Source: RGIG7213 sp045545665
Lineage (GTDB): Bacteria > Bacillota > Clostridia > Oscillospirales > CAG-272
Length of the DNA stretch: 45,366 bases
Assembly (NCBI GenBank): GCA_045545665.1
Contig: JAZQBL010000018.1
Coordinates: 1-45,366, forward strand
Reading direction: 5' to 3'
Positions within the stretch are counted from its first letter, which is position 1. Each line of letters begins with the position of its first letter. Position numbers and translations under genes: made by a program. Shown here in pieces: positions 26,241 through 34,852 of the stretch. The notes under the pieces were generated by a model. That model was given only the letters and a program-made list of their open reading frames with translations, ran no database searches and was not told where the DNA came from.

Positions 26241-26831
26241 TTAAAGCACTTTTCCGATATGTGTGCATATTTCATCAATTCCTTCTCCTGTCAAAGAAGA
26301 AAAGGGGATTATCGGTATCCCTTTCGGAATAAGGGGATGGTCACAGAGCGCCTTCAAAGCCTCTGTTCTTTTGGTTTTGTTGAGTTTGTCGGCTTTTGTT
26401 GCAACAACCGCAAACGGCATGCGGCTTGAAACAAGCCAGTCAAGCATTATTTCGTCATCCTTTGTCGGACCTACCTTGAGGTCGATAAGCTGAAGAATGA
26501 GTTTTATATCCTTCGAGCTTGAAAGATACCCGTCAACAAGACCCGACCAGACAGCCTGATCCTTTGCGCTTCTTGCGGCATATCCGTAGCCGGGAAGGTC
26601 TGCAAGAAACAAACGTCCGTCTATGTTGTAAAAGTTTACGGTTATCGTTTTACCCGGTGTTCCGCTGACTCTTGCCAGTGATTTGCGCCTCGTGATACAG
26701 TTCAGAAGGGAACTTTTCCCGACGTTTGATCTGCCCGAAAAAGCAACCTGCGGAATACCGCCTGCAGGAACCTGATCGAGTCTTCCTGCTGAAATTTCAA
26801 GCTTGATATTGTTCAGATTCAATCTTTTCAT
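26241..26831 (-). CDS. engB: Ribosome-biogenesis GTPase EngB/YsxC
   Basis: A 196-residue TRAFAC GTPase needed for 50S subunit assembly. G1 is GRSNVGKSSLLN (about 33-44), G3 DLPGYGYA, G4 TKADKLNK and G5 FSSLTGEGI. Length is typical. It starts on the last base of the lon stop, an arrangement (lon-engB) widely seen in Firmicutes. Confidence 0.96.
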   Translation of the reverse strand: MKRLNLNNIKLEISAGRLDQVPAGGIPQVAFSGRSNVGKSSLLNCITRRKSLARVSGTPGKTITVNFYNIDGRLFLADLPGYGYAARSAKDQAVWSGLVDGYLSSSKDIKLILQLIDLKVGPTKDDEIMLDWLVSSRMPFAVVATKADKLNKTKRTEALKALCDHPLIPKGIPIIPFSSLTGEGIDEICTHIGKVL

Positions 26832-29260
26832 TATCTCACCGCAACAGAAGTTTTTTTGCTTCTTTTTTCTTTCGTTACGTCAATGCTGTCAACAAAGCCG
26901 AAGCTTGCTTTTTCTATACCGCCGCTCTGATACGCAAGGGCGTTTTTCAAAACGTCATCCGCTGTATAGCATTTTATAAATTCGATATTCTCTCTTACTT
27001 CGGGGTCGATAGTTTTGAGATCATCAGCATTGTCAAACGGTATAAGCACCGTTTTAACGCCTGCCGAATATGCCGCGGCAGTCTTTTCTTTGAGTCCGCC
27101 TATGGGAAGAACACGTCCTCGAAGGGTTATTTCACCCGTCATGGCAACGTCACGTCTTACGGGAATCCCAGAAAGCTCACTTGCAAGAGCTGTCATTATC
27201 GTAACGCCTGCGGAAGGACCGTCCTTCGGCACCGCACCTTCGGGTACGTGTATGTGTATATCTCTGTTTTTGTAAAAATCGGGATCTATGCCGAGCGATT
27301 TTGCATTACAGCGTATGTAAGTGATCGCCGCTTTTGCGGATTCCTTCATAACGTCACCGAGAGAACCCGTAAGCTCAAGCTTACCGCTTCCTTCGGGGGC
27401 AGATACCTCTATTTTGAGTATATCGCCGCCTGCCTGCGTGTATGCAAGACCGTTTACAACACCGATTTCGTCGTACTGAGAGATCGTTTCCTTTTTCATC
27501 TTATGCTCAAACGGCAGATAAGAATCAAGATTTGATGCGGTGATGTTGACAAAACCGACTTCTTTGCTTGCAATAAGCTTTGCCGCTTTTCTCATAAGCG
27601 ATTCAAGTACACGCTCAAGATTACGTACACCTGCTTCGTGTGTGTAGTTGTCTATAAGAGAATAAAGCGCTTCGTTTGATATCTTGAATAACAAATACTG
27701 AAGATCGTAACGCTTCCTCAATTTAGGCAGAAGATGACGGCGAGCTATTTCGTACTTTTCTTTTCTTGTGTACGCATCAAGGCTTATTATTTCCATTCTG
27801 TCAATAAGCGGACGGGGAACTGTGTCGAGTGAGTTTGCCGTACAGATGAATACACAGTGCGAAAGATCGACGGGAAGCTCCACAAAATGATCTCTGAAAG
27901 ATTTGTTTTGTGCGCTGTCAAGAACTTCAAGCATCGCAGATGCAGGGTCTCCGTTGACACTTTGAGCCATTTTATCTATCTCGTCAAGAAGTATAAGCGG
28001 ATCCATACATTCCGCACGTATCAAAGCGTCGATGATCCTGCCGGGCATAGCGCCTATATAAGTTTTTCTGTGTCCTCTGATATCAGCCTCATCTTTTACA
28101 CCGCCGAGGGAGGTGCGTACGAATTTTCTGTTCATCGCTTCGGCAAGTGAGGAAGCGATGGACGTCTTGCCGACACCGGGAGGGCCGAGCAGACATATTA
28201 TCTGATGGCGAAGCTCGGGATTTAATGCCTTTACGGCAATGTATTCAAGTATTCGAGCCTTTACCTTTTCAAGACCGTAATGATCTCTTTCGAGTATCTT
28301 TTCGGCTTTTGATATATCGTTCTTAGTCTGTGTGAATTTGTTCCACGGAATATCAAGCACCGTGTCGAGATAATTTCTCAAAACGGAGCTTTCAGCAGAA
28401 GCGTAAGGAGATTTTGAAAGCTTCTTGATATCCTTCAAAAGCTTCTGACGGGATTCTTCGTCAAGCTGCAGCTTTTCGACGGATTCCGTGTATTCTCTTA
28501 TCTCCTCGTCCTCGTCTTCACCAAGCTCCTCTTCGATGGCTTTCATTTGCTCACGCAGGTAGTAGTCACGCTGGTTTTTGTCCATTTGCTCCTTTACCTT
28601 TGAACGTATCTTCATTTCAAGTGTGAGAAGCTCAAGCTCGTTGTTGAGCAAAACAAGAAGAGTGTGTGCACGCTTTTCGGGATCAAATTCACTCAAAACA
28701 GTTTGCTTATCTGAAATGCTGTGAAGAATATTAAGCGCAATAAAGTCGCAAAGAAGACCGAGGGGCTTTATCGTTTTAACGGCAAAGACGATCTCCTTTG
28801 AAATATTCGGCATATAGCGAACGGTCTTTTCCATCACCGCTTGCAATTCACGTATAAGAGCACCGTAATTTGCATCACCTGAAGGAGCGATACTGTCAGA
28901 TTCTTTTGCGGAAATATCCGCAGTAATATAAGATCTTTTTACGTAGCTTGTGCAAACTGCTCTGTACTGTCCTTCAAAGAGTACTCTTTGTGTTCCGTCC
29001 GGCGTTTTTATCGTTTGTTTGATCTTTGCCACAACGCCTATTTCGTAAAGATCGTCACAGTTCGGTTTTTCCTCTGAAATATTCTTTTGCGTAACGAGGA
29101 AAACCAGACGCTCCGGTGTGCGCGAAGCCGCTTCTACGGCACGTCGGCAAAGATCTGTCGTCAGTTCAAAATTAACGGGTATCTCGGGAAAAGCCACAAT
29201 ACCTCTTAAAGGTACGCAGGGAAGCACGAGTCCGTCTGTCGGTTGTGTATGGTTTATCAT
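26831..29260 (-). CDS. lon: ATP-dependent Lon protease
   Basis: An 809-residue LonA-type protease degrading damaged and regulatory proteins. The N-terminal substrate domain (about 10-205) and a coiled coil (about 215-280) precede the AAA+ module with Walker A GPPGVGKTS (359-367) and Walker B LILLDEIDK. The C-terminal protease has the Ser-Lys dyad: Ser683 in KDGPSAGV and Lys726 in GGLKEK. The last 25 residues are an extra basic tail. AAAAGG precedes the AUG. It has its own promoter and leads the long minus-strand cluster. Confidence 0.97.
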   Translation of the reverse strand: MINHTQPTDGLVLPCVPLRGIVAFPEIPVNFELTTDLCRRAVEAASRTPERLVFLVTQKNISEEKPNCDDLYEIGVVAKIKQTIKTPDGTQRVLFEGQYRAVCTSYVKRSYITADISAKESDSIAPSGDANYGALIRELQAVMEKTVRYMPNISKEIVFAVKTIKPLGLLCDFIALNILHSISDKQTVLSEFDPEKRAHTLLVLLNNELELLTLEMKIRSKVKEQMDKNQRDYYLREQMKAIEEELGEDEDEEIREYTESVEKLQLDEESRQKLLKDIKKLSKSPYASAESSVLRNYLDTVLDIPWNKFTQTKNDISKAEKILERDHYGLEKVKARILEYIAVKALNPELRHQIICLLGPPGVGKTSIASSLAEAMNRKFVRTSLGGVKDEADIRGHRKTYIGAMPGRIIDALIRAECMDPLILLDEIDKMAQSVNGDPASAMLEVLDSAQNKSFRDHFVELPVDLSHCVFICTANSLDTVPRPLIDRMEIISLDAYTRKEKYEIARRHLLPKLRKRYDLQYLLFKISNEALYSLIDNYTHEAGVRNLERVLESLMRKAAKLIASKEVGFVNITASNLDSYLPFEHKMKKETISQYDEIGVVNGLAYTQAGGDILKIEVSAPEGSGKLELTGSLGDVMKESAKAAITYIRCNAKSLGIDPDFYKNRDIHIHVPEGAVPKDGPSAGVTIMTALASELSGIPVRRDVAMTGEITLRGRVLPIGGLKEKTAAAYSAGVKTVLIPFDNADDLKTIDPEVRENIEFIKCYTADDVLKNALAYQSGGIEKASFGFVDSIDVTKEKRSKKTSVAVR

Positions 29261-29309
29261 AATATAATCCTTTTTCTGAAATGCTGTGGAATGCTTATAA
29301 TTAAATATT

Positions 29310-29338
29310 ATTATATAATATATCTTTTGACTTGTAAA
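29310..29338 (-). promoter_or_regulatory. Promoter of lon and the following cluster
   Basis: Read on the minus strand: TTTACA (29338-29333), a 17-base spacer and TATAAT (29315-29310). An AGTCAAA heptad overlaps the spacer, like half of a CtsR site, but no second copy is seen. No CIRCE element is present. Confidence 0.7.
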
Positions 29339-29341
29339 TAA

Positions 29342-29968
29342 CTATTTATTAATTTTTTCAACTATTACAAGAATAATTCCTTCCTTTACGGATATGCTCG
29401 AAAGCTTACCTGTAAAAGCGTTGCTTACTCCCAAGGGAAACGAGTTTGACAGAGTTGCATTTTCAATTTCATATTTTAATCCCGTTTCACGTACGCCGTA
29501 AGCATTTTCGGAATATGCAAAAACGGATACGTAACCTTTCATATTTTCTTCAAAGGTAATAATGCCGTTTTTTATCATAAATACTTCCTGCTTTTTTGAA
29601 ACAAGACGGCAAGAGCATCCGTTTTCAACGGCATACGCAAGGGACTGAATGTTTGCATACGTGTGACTTATCCTATCACCGCCCAATGCACCGACAACGG
29701 TGAAATTTTTATACCCTTTTTCCATTCCGTATTTGATGCAAAGCATCGTGTCCGTATCGTCTTTTACAGACGGATACCGTATCGTTTCACACGGTGTTTC
29801 GATGTATTCCATAGAATCGAAATCTCCTATAAGAACGTCCGGTGAATATCCTTTTTTTATAAGAGCTTCGTAGCCTCCGTCCGATGCTATGAGCATATCG
29901 CCCTCTTTTATTTCAAGATCATCGAAATCCTCACCCGATGCACCTGCTATATAACAAATTCCGCTCAT
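29342..29968 (-). CDS. thiN: Thiamine pyrophosphokinase
   Basis: This 208-residue enzyme transfers pyrophosphate from ATP to thiamine to make thiamine diphosphate. Motifs are IASDGGYEAL (about 27-36), VLIGDFDSM (about 45-53), KDDTDTMLCIKYG and the GALGGDRISHTYANI loop, all typical, with a beta-rich C-terminal thiamine-binding domain. AAGGAAGG precedes the AUG. It ends 81 bases before the lon start, in the same direction, with the lon promoter in between. No THI-box riboswitch was seen. Confidence 0.93.
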   Translation of the reverse strand: MSGICYIAGASGEDFDDLEIKEGDMLIASDGGYEALIKKGYSPDVLIGDFDSMEYIETPCETIRYPSVKDDTDTMLCIKYGMEKGYKNFTVVGALGGDRISHTYANIQSLAYAVENGCSCRLVSKKQEVFMIKNGIITFEENMKGYVSVFAYSENAYGVRETGLKYEIENATLSNSFPLGVSNAFTGKLSSISVKEGIILVIVEKINK

Positions 29969-30123
29969 AAAAATAACCTTCCTTCTTTCGGGGTATATAA
30001 CTGTGAAATATCAAAAAAGACCCCATTTAATATTACAACTTAATTATTTATCGGATAAGAACATTTGTTTAAATTTAATAAAACGGCATAAACCTTTTTT
30101 GATGAGTAATAATATAAACGTAA

Positions 30124-30145
30124 AAGCGTATCGTAAAATGCGCTT
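30124..30145 (+). promoter_or_regulatory. Leader hairpin of the 66-aa gene
   Basis: An 8-bp stem (30124-30131 with 30138-30145, one G-U) and a 6-base loop lie 11 bases before the ribosome site of the next gene. No T-run follows, so it is not a terminator. It may stabilise the mRNA. Confidence 0.4.
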
Positions 30146-30170
30146 ATATATTACCGAAAAGGAGAAAATT

Positions 30171-30371
30171 ATGAAAGAAAAAAAGAAGATAGTGTACCCC
30201 GAAAGACTTCCGTTCGAAGATGACGACGAGATAGGCTCCGTCGCATCGGCAAATGAATGTACGGGACTTACCTCATCAATTCCAATATACGAAAACGAGG
30301 CATCTTCATACCGTGATATTTACAATATCCCCGTAGAGCCCAAAAAAAGAAAAAATGAAAAAAACAACTGA
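30171..30371 (+). CDS. Orphan 66-residue charged protein
   Basis: A short soluble protein with basic ends (MKEKKK and KKRKNEKNN), an acidic patch (PFEDDDEIG) and Tyr/Ser-rich middle. AAAAGGAGA (30157-30164) is a strong ribosome site and a bidirectional terminator follows, so it looks like a real gene. The longer frame from 30003 has no ribosome site. I recognise no family. Confidence 0.6.
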   Translation: MKEKKKIVYPERLPFEDDDEIGSVASANECTGLTSSIPIYENEASSYRDIYNIPVEPKKRKNEKNN

Positions 30372-30401
30372 ATTTCCTCTTCGAAAATTCGGTTGAAAAA
30401 A

Positions 30402-30430
30402 GGCGGCTGCATTGAATGAGCCGCCTTTTT
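30402..30430. terminator. Bidirectional terminator
   Basis: A 7-bp GC-rich stem (30402-30408 with 30419-30425) is flanked by A6 on the left and T5 on the right, so it serves both the 66-aa gene and the convergent 5'-nucleotidase gene. Confidence 0.9.
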
Positions 30431-30433
30431 AGA

Positions 30434-32092
30434 TTATTCTATCGTTATGCGTCCTTCTGTTGAAGAATATACGCTGTCTATCTTTCCGTCAAGGAATTCT
30501 GTGAGATAATTTATAAGCATTTCGTAGTCGGACATTCCTTCGTTTATAAGCAAATTGTTATCGTTGAAGAAGGTGTGTCCGCCGCCGCCTGCTTTGAGCA
30601 GGTAGTTGTGAGATGCAACTGTGTATGTTTTTTCGGGATCTATCGGTTCATAGCTTCCGTCGGGTGTGACTACCTGGACGTTTTTAACACGTCTTGCATC
30701 ACCGAGCGATGTCATCATACCGTTGTTGTCAAATTCAACAGTGGAAGCAATTGATGTGTCGATCGTGTATTTAAGTCCCGAAACGTGCAAGAACGAGCCG
30801 TTTTCACCGAATGCAGTACCGTCTTTGACGTATTCCTTTTCGGTTGCTACCGATGCAATTTCGAGCGTGTCAAGTATCTCCTGACCTGTCGCTTCTACCA
30901 TACACAGCGTGTTACCGAAGGGATGTACCGATATCATATCGGCATACGTTATATCGCCCTGTTCGATCGTGGCACGTACGCCGCCGCCGTTTACAAGACC
31001 TATATCGGCACCTGCTACCGCTCTGTAAGCGTCAGCACAGAAGTTACCCAAAGGCATCTCGCGGGAACGGATCATACGTATACCGTTTTCATCGTTTATG
31101 GAAAGTGTTGTCTCGCTCTTTCCGACAACCGTGTTAAGTTCTTCTTCAAAAGATTTTTTTATGTTGTTGACAAAGGTTTCCGTTTCGGCATCTTTTTCGG
31201 AATAATCGCTTATAAGTCCTACCGTGATCTCGCCCGATGATGAGATCGTAAGTCTTCCGATATTGTCAAGCTTCGTTCCGGTTGAAGAAAGGAATACTTT
31301 TTCACCGTTTTTGTTCGTTTCTATCTTGCAGGGAATTACACTGTGCTCGTGACCGTCAAGTACGGCATCGATCCCCGTTGTGTTCTTAATAACGTCAACG
31401 GAGGAAAAAGGCGTGTACGCTTCCGTGTCACCGAGATGCGTCATAAGTACTACGTGATCTGCACCTTTATTTATACACTCGTCAACAGAGGACTGTATAC
31501 AGGAGTAAAAAGCTTCCGCACTGTCCGATGTGAATCCGTATACGTATTCACCGTTTTCCTGGAAATACGTCGGTGTCGATGATGAAATGCTGTACGGAGT
31601 CGAAACGCCTACAAATCCGACGGAAGTGTCACCGTATTCGATTATTTTGTACGGCTTTACGTCGGAAAGCAGATTTTCCGAGCTTCCCTTATACGTAATG
31701 TTGCAGCCGAGATATTCAGCACCTGCTTGCTTTATGAGAGTGTTCAACTGCTGCATACCGTAGTCAAATTCGTGATTTCCGAGTATTGCAAGATCGTATC
31801 CCACTTTGTTCATTATGTCGATTACAAATTCGCCGTCAGATACAGTGCCGACAAGATCACCTTGTATAGCATCGCCGCAGTCGACCAAAGTGGTGTATTC
31901 CGTAATGCTCTGACAGTATTTCTTGTAAGCGGCAAGTCCTGCATATCCTATGTTTTCGTCAAGACCGCAGTGAACGTCGTTTGTGAAAAGAATAATAATG
32001 TCTTCGTTTTTGTTGTTTTTGCAACCGATAAACAAAGTAAAAACGGTTGCAACTGCTAAAACAAGTGATAACAGTCTCAATTTGTTTTTCAT
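30434..32092 (-). CDS. 5'-nucleotidase / UshA-like lipoprotein
   Basis: A 552-residue extracytoplasmic metallophosphoesterase. A lipoprotein signal (about 1-23) ends at the lipobox FIGC. The N-terminal catalytic domain has FTNDVHCGL, VDCGDAIQGD, GNHEFDYG and GHEHSV metal ligands; the C-terminal domain has NGGGVRATI and AGGGGHTFF for nucleotide binding. The role would be release of nucleosides and phosphate from nucleotides outside the cell. ATG 32092 follows the GGAG site; an ATG at 32104 overlaps that site. Its leader shares elements with two other genes here. Confidence 0.93.
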   Translation of the reverse strand: MKNKLRLLSLVLAVATVFTLFIGCKNNKNEDIIILFTNDVHCGLDENIGYAGLAAYKKYCQSITEYTTLVDCGDAIQGDLVGTVSDGEFVIDIMNKVGYDLAILGNHEFDYGMQQLNTLIKQAGAEYLGCNITYKGSSENLLSDVKPYKIIEYGDTSVGFVGVSTPYSISSSTPTYFQENGEYVYGFTSDSAEAFYSCIQSSVDECINKGADHVVLMTHLGDTEAYTPFSSVDVIKNTTGIDAVLDGHEHSVIPCKIETNKNGEKVFLSSTGTKLDNIGRLTISSSGEITVGLISDYSEKDAETETFVNNIKKSFEEELNTVVGKSETTLSINDENGIRMIRSREMPLGNFCADAYRAVAGADIGLVNGGGVRATIEQGDITYADMISVHPFGNTLCMVEATGQEILDTLEIASVATEKEYVKDGTAFGENGSFLHVSGLKYTIDTSIASTVEFDNNGMMTSLGDARRVKNVQVVTPDGSYEPIDPEKTYTVASHNYLLKAGGGGHTFFNDNNLLINEGMSDYEMLINYLTEFLDGKIDSVYSSTEGRITIE

Positions 32093-32095
32093 AAA

Positions 32096-32157
32096 AATCT
32101 CCATTCTGCCGCAATAGCGGCGATATATGTGCGGTTATGCTGAATAAAACTTCACGC
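32096..32157 (-). promoter_or_regulatory. Shared-type leader of the 5'-nucleotidase gene
   Basis: In transcript order: a 26-nt element (32157-32132) matching 24 of 26 bases in the DUF1846 leader, containing TGAA-N6-TTCA; then a perfect 5-bp hairpin (32121-32108) with a UAUU loop; then GAATGGAGAT with the ribosome site. The hairpin and site are also found before the DUF1846 and ddh genes. Confidence 0.55.
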
Positions 32158-32183
32158 AAACTTTCTGAAAACCGTACAATACA

Positions 32184-32212
32184 TAATAACACAAATTATA
32201 AGCATATGTCAA
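32184..32212 (-). promoter_or_regulatory. Promoter of the 5'-nucleotidase gene
   Basis: Minus strand: TTGACA (32212-32207), 17-18 bases and TTATTA/TATTAT (32189-32183). It is divergent from the lipoprotein promoter at 32238-32266. Confidence 0.7.
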
Positions 32213-32237
32213 TAAAAAATCAGTATATTTACCGCAC

Positions 32238-32266
32238 TTGACACAATTAAATTTGTGATGTATAAT
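32238..32266 (+). promoter_or_regulatory. Consensus promoter of the small lipoprotein gene
   Basis: TTGACA (32238-32243), 17 bases and TATAAT (32261-32266): a perfect match. The expected start leaves a 5' leader of only about 15 bases, just enough for the ribosome site AAAGGAAG. Confidence 0.88.
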
Positions 32267-32287
32267 AAATCCAAAGGAAGTGAAAGA

Positions 32288-32848
32288 ATGAATTTTAAAA
32301 AACATATCATCATATTAACGGTATTAGCACTTGTTTTTGCGCCTTCGTGTGCATCGGAGAAAACTTCGGATACAGATACAACGGTTGACTTCAGCGAATT
32401 TTTGCCGAAAACCGAAAAGCTTTTGTTTTCAAACGGTGAAACCGAAAGTGCGCTCATCGGTGATGACACGTACGCCGTGAGATTTTCTTCCGAAAAAGAG
32501 CTCTATTCGTTTGAATTATCAGCTTTTTCCGAAAGCGAAAAAGGTTCCGTACGGCTTACTTTGTATAAATGGAAAGGTGATTATCAAACAACTGTCTCGG
32601 AAGAAAAATATACAGAGCATTTGCTTTTTCCGCTTTTTCCAAAGGAAGAAGAAGTAACGCCTTTTGTCGTTTTCGCTTTAAGTGACAGATTAGTCGCGGG
32701 GGATTATCTTGCGGTATTATCTTCAAACGGAACGGATGCCGAGATCCTGTTGGGTAAAAAAACAGACGATACGAACAGTGGTATCGTCTGCTATAAAAAC
32801 GGTGTGGAATTTGATAAAGCACCGTGTGCTGTGATAGAATTCAAATGA
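32288..32848 (+). CDS. Uncharacterized lipoprotein
   Basis: A 186-residue protein with a lipoprotein signal (about 1-17; lipobox APSC) and a beta-rich exported domain. The sequence alternates short strands and acidic loops, with a conserved-looking SVRLTLYKWKGDYQTT and LVAGDYLAVL segment, like a jelly-roll binding module. I recognise no named family. It converges on the DUF1846 gene with only four bases between the stops. Confidence 0.65.
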   Translation: MNFKKHIIILTVLALVFAPSCASEKTSDTDTTVDFSEFLPKTEKLLFSNGETESALIGDDTYAVRFSSEKELYSFELSAFSESEKGSVRLTLYKWKGDYQTTVSEEKYTEHLLFPLFPKEEEVTPFVVFALSDRLVAGDYLAVLSSNGTDAEILLGKKTDDTNSGIVCYKNGVEFDKAPCAVIEFK

Positions 32849-32852
32849 AACG

Positions 32853-34334
32853 TTACTGAATAAACAGATCGTCCGTCATAAATTCGGGATCACATGTGAG
32901 GTTTATTTTTAATTTTTTATACGATGCTTCCTCGTTTGCGGGAAGCATTTTTGTGCTGTGCGCTTCACTGAAAGAAAGCTCCGGGATCTTTGAAAGTATG
33001 AAATCGACCGTCGGATCCATCGTTCTGCAAAGTGACATTGCAATAAGAGTTTCGTGAACGTTGAGCGCTGTCACCTTGTCACCGAGGGATTTTTTCATCG
33101 ACGTTATCGGTTCAAGAACGGACGGCGGGATTATGTGCGTACCCTTCGGTATATCGGCAAGCACCTTGAGTGCATTTATAAGAGCTGCAGAGGGAGCTGT
33201 CAGGAATTCTCCTGCCTTTCCCGATATTATGTGACCGTTGGGAAGGCGGATAGCAACGGCATTTGCTCCGGATGACTTTTCCTTCTTCCTTGCCGCCTGT
33301 ACACATTCTCTGTACGTTACGTCTATTCCGAGGTCTTGCATAAGATTTTCGATCCTATGTACAACGTCCTTGTCGCATATGCCGTTTTTGTAATCGCAGA
33401 ACGCTTTGAAATATCTTCTGATAACTTCGTGCTTTGAAGCTTCAATACACGCCTCGTCGTCAATGATGCTGTTTCCCGCCATGTTGACACCCATGTCGGT
33501 CGGGGATTTGTATATGCAGTCCTCACCCGTTATTCTGTAAAGGATGTTTTTCAAAACGGGGAAGGCTTCAACGTCTCTGTTGTAGTTTACGGTCGTCGTG
33601 CCGTACGCATCAAAGTGATAAGGGTCGATCATATTAACGTCACGAAGATCTGCCGTTGCCGCTTCATAAGCAATATTTACGGGATGCTTAAGCGGAAGAT
33701 TCCAGATAGGGAACGTTTCAAATTTTGCATATCCGGCTGTAATTCCGCGTTTGTGCTCGTGGTAAAGCTGGCTTAAACACGTTGCAAGCTTGCCGGAACC
33801 CGGTCCGGGAGCAGTTACTACAACAAGCGGTCTTGTCGTGGGAACATATTCGTTTGCACCGTAGCCTGCGTCACTTACTATCGTGTCGATATCGTTGGGA
33901 TATCCTTTTATACAGCGGTGTATAAATACACGCTCGCCTCTTATTTCGAGCTTCTTTTTGAATATATCGGCAGAGGGCTGTTCTTTATACTGTGTGATAA
34001 CTATCGCACTGACGAAGATGTCAAGCGAACGCAAATTATCAATAAGACGCATAACGTCGGCATCGTACGTAATACCGAAATCGGCGCGGATCTTCTTTCT
34101 TTCAATATCTGCGGCGTTGATGATGACGATTATTTCGGTCTTGTCCTTTAACTCCTGCAGTAATCTGATTTTTGCATCGGGCTTAAATCCGGGCAATACA
34201 CGTGATGCGTGCATATCGTCAAAAAGCTTACCGCCAAACTCAAGATAAAGCTTGTTATTGAATTTTTCAATTCGTTCCAAAATGTGCTGTGACTGTAATT
34301 TCACATATTTTTCGTGATCAAAACCGATTTTCAT
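32853..34334 (-). CDS. DUF1846 (UPF0371) family protein
   Basis: A 493-residue cytoplasmic protein of the DUF1846 family, recognised from the N-terminal MKIGFDHEKYVKLQSQHI, the EFGGKLFDDMHASRVLPGF segment and the GPGSGKLATCLSQLYHE loop (about 178-194), which may bind a phosphate. Members are common in Clostridia and streptococci and have known structures but no settled function. Length is typical. ATG 34334 follows GGAGATTAGT; an ATG 12 bases earlier overlaps the ribosome site. It is a single-gene unit with an unusual 150-base leader. Confidence 0.88.
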   Translation of the reverse strand: MKIGFDHEKYVKLQSQHILERIEKFNNKLYLEFGGKLFDDMHASRVLPGFKPDAKIRLLQELKDKTEIIVIINAADIERKKIRADFGITYDADVMRLIDNLRSLDIFVSAIVITQYKEQPSADIFKKKLEIRGERVFIHRCIKGYPNDIDTIVSDAGYGANEYVPTTRPLVVVTAPGPGSGKLATCLSQLYHEHKRGITAGYAKFETFPIWNLPLKHPVNIAYEAATADLRDVNMIDPYHFDAYGTTTVNYNRDVEAFPVLKNILYRITGEDCIYKSPTDMGVNMAGNSIIDDEACIEASKHEVIRRYFKAFCDYKNGICDKDVVHRIENLMQDLGIDVTYRECVQAARKKEKSSGANAVAIRLPNGHIISGKAGEFLTAPSAALINALKVLADIPKGTHIIPPSVLEPITSMKKSLGDKVTALNVHETLIAMSLCRTMDPTVDFILSKIPELSFSEAHSTKMLPANEEASYKKLKINLTCDPEFMTDDLFIQ

Positions 34335-34337
34335 ACT

Positions 34338-34476
34338 AATCTCCATTCCGCCGTCATAACGGTGGTGTAAATGTTTTGTGAAATTTAAATGTGTTTGTTT
34401 TCAAACGACCCATTTTTAATTTAAATTTCGGGGCGTGAATTGTTGTTAAACGGTTATGCTGAATATAATTTCACGC
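34338..34476 (-). promoter_or_regulatory. Composite leader of the DUF1846 gene
   Basis: This leader holds two modules. Module A (34476-34451) is the 26-nt element shared with the 5'-nucleotidase leader; its start can also pair with a downstream TTCACGC. Module B (about 34391-34339) shares 44 of 53 aligned positions with the ddh leader and includes the CCGU-UAUG-ACGG hairpin (34362-34351) and the ribosome site. The similarity stops at the genes, which are unrelated. Confidence 0.55.
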
Positions 34477-34491
34477 CAATGTGTATTTACA

Positions 34492-34520
34492 ATTATATAC
34501 CACAAAATCGGATTTGTAAA
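34492..34520 (-). promoter_or_regulatory. Promoter of the DUF1846 gene
   Basis: Minus strand: TTTACA (34520-34515), 17 bases and TATAAT (34497-34492). The start would be near 34485, ten bases before module A. Confidence 0.7.
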
Positions 34521-34580
34521 TAGAAAATACAAAAAAATATCGTATATTTCGATAAAATGCACGACACGGCATATCAAAAG

Positions 34581-34672
34581 AAAAAGGACTGCTATGAAAA
34601 TAACAGTCCATATATTTAGCACCCTGTAAGCACTGCATGGGGGCACGCGGTGAAGCAAGGGTGTAAATACCG
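34581..34672 (-). ncRNA. Putative orphan small RNA with C-rich loop and own terminator
   Basis: On the minus strand a hairpin of 11 paired bases (34669-34664 plus 34662-34658 with 34625-34621 plus 34618-34613) encloses an inner hairpin GCGUG-CCCC-CAUGC (34648-34635). A second hairpin (34609-34604 with 34591-34586) then runs into five U (34585-34581), a standard terminator. No gene lies upstream in this direction before the divergent lipoprotein gene at 34853, so the terminator needs its own short transcript of about 90 bases. A TATAAT at 34682-34677 could be the -10, with a weak -35. C-rich loops are common in Firmicute small RNAs that pair with ribosome sites. Promoter and function are inferred. 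Confidence 0.5.
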
Positions 34673-34792
34673 TTTAATTATATAATGTCAAAAAACAGAA
34701 AAAAGTGCTGAAGAAAGTTGATAATTGAATATTTGTTTACAATTTGTTGATTTATATTTTTTAGGCCATATTCGTTTTTGATCTTTGCAATA

Positions 34793-34821
34793 TTGACTTT
34801 TCGGTTAGTTACGTGTATAAT
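34793..34821 (+). promoter_or_regulatory. Promoter of the 271-aa lipoprotein gene
   Basis: TTGACT (34793-34798), 17 bases and TATAAT (34816-34821). The leader to AUG 34853 is about 25 bases. Confidence 0.78.
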
Positions 34822-34852
34822 TAAAAAAGTTTATACTTTGGGGGCGTAGTTA

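Noticed and set aside
29310..29338. CtsR heat-shock site at the lon promoter
   Set aside because: Only one AGTCAAA heptad is seen; CtsR needs tandem heptads.
34446..34658. 70-codon minus-strand frame
   Set aside because: It covers the small-RNA hairpins, their terminator and the DUF1846 promoter, and has no ribosome site; RNA structure explains the region better.
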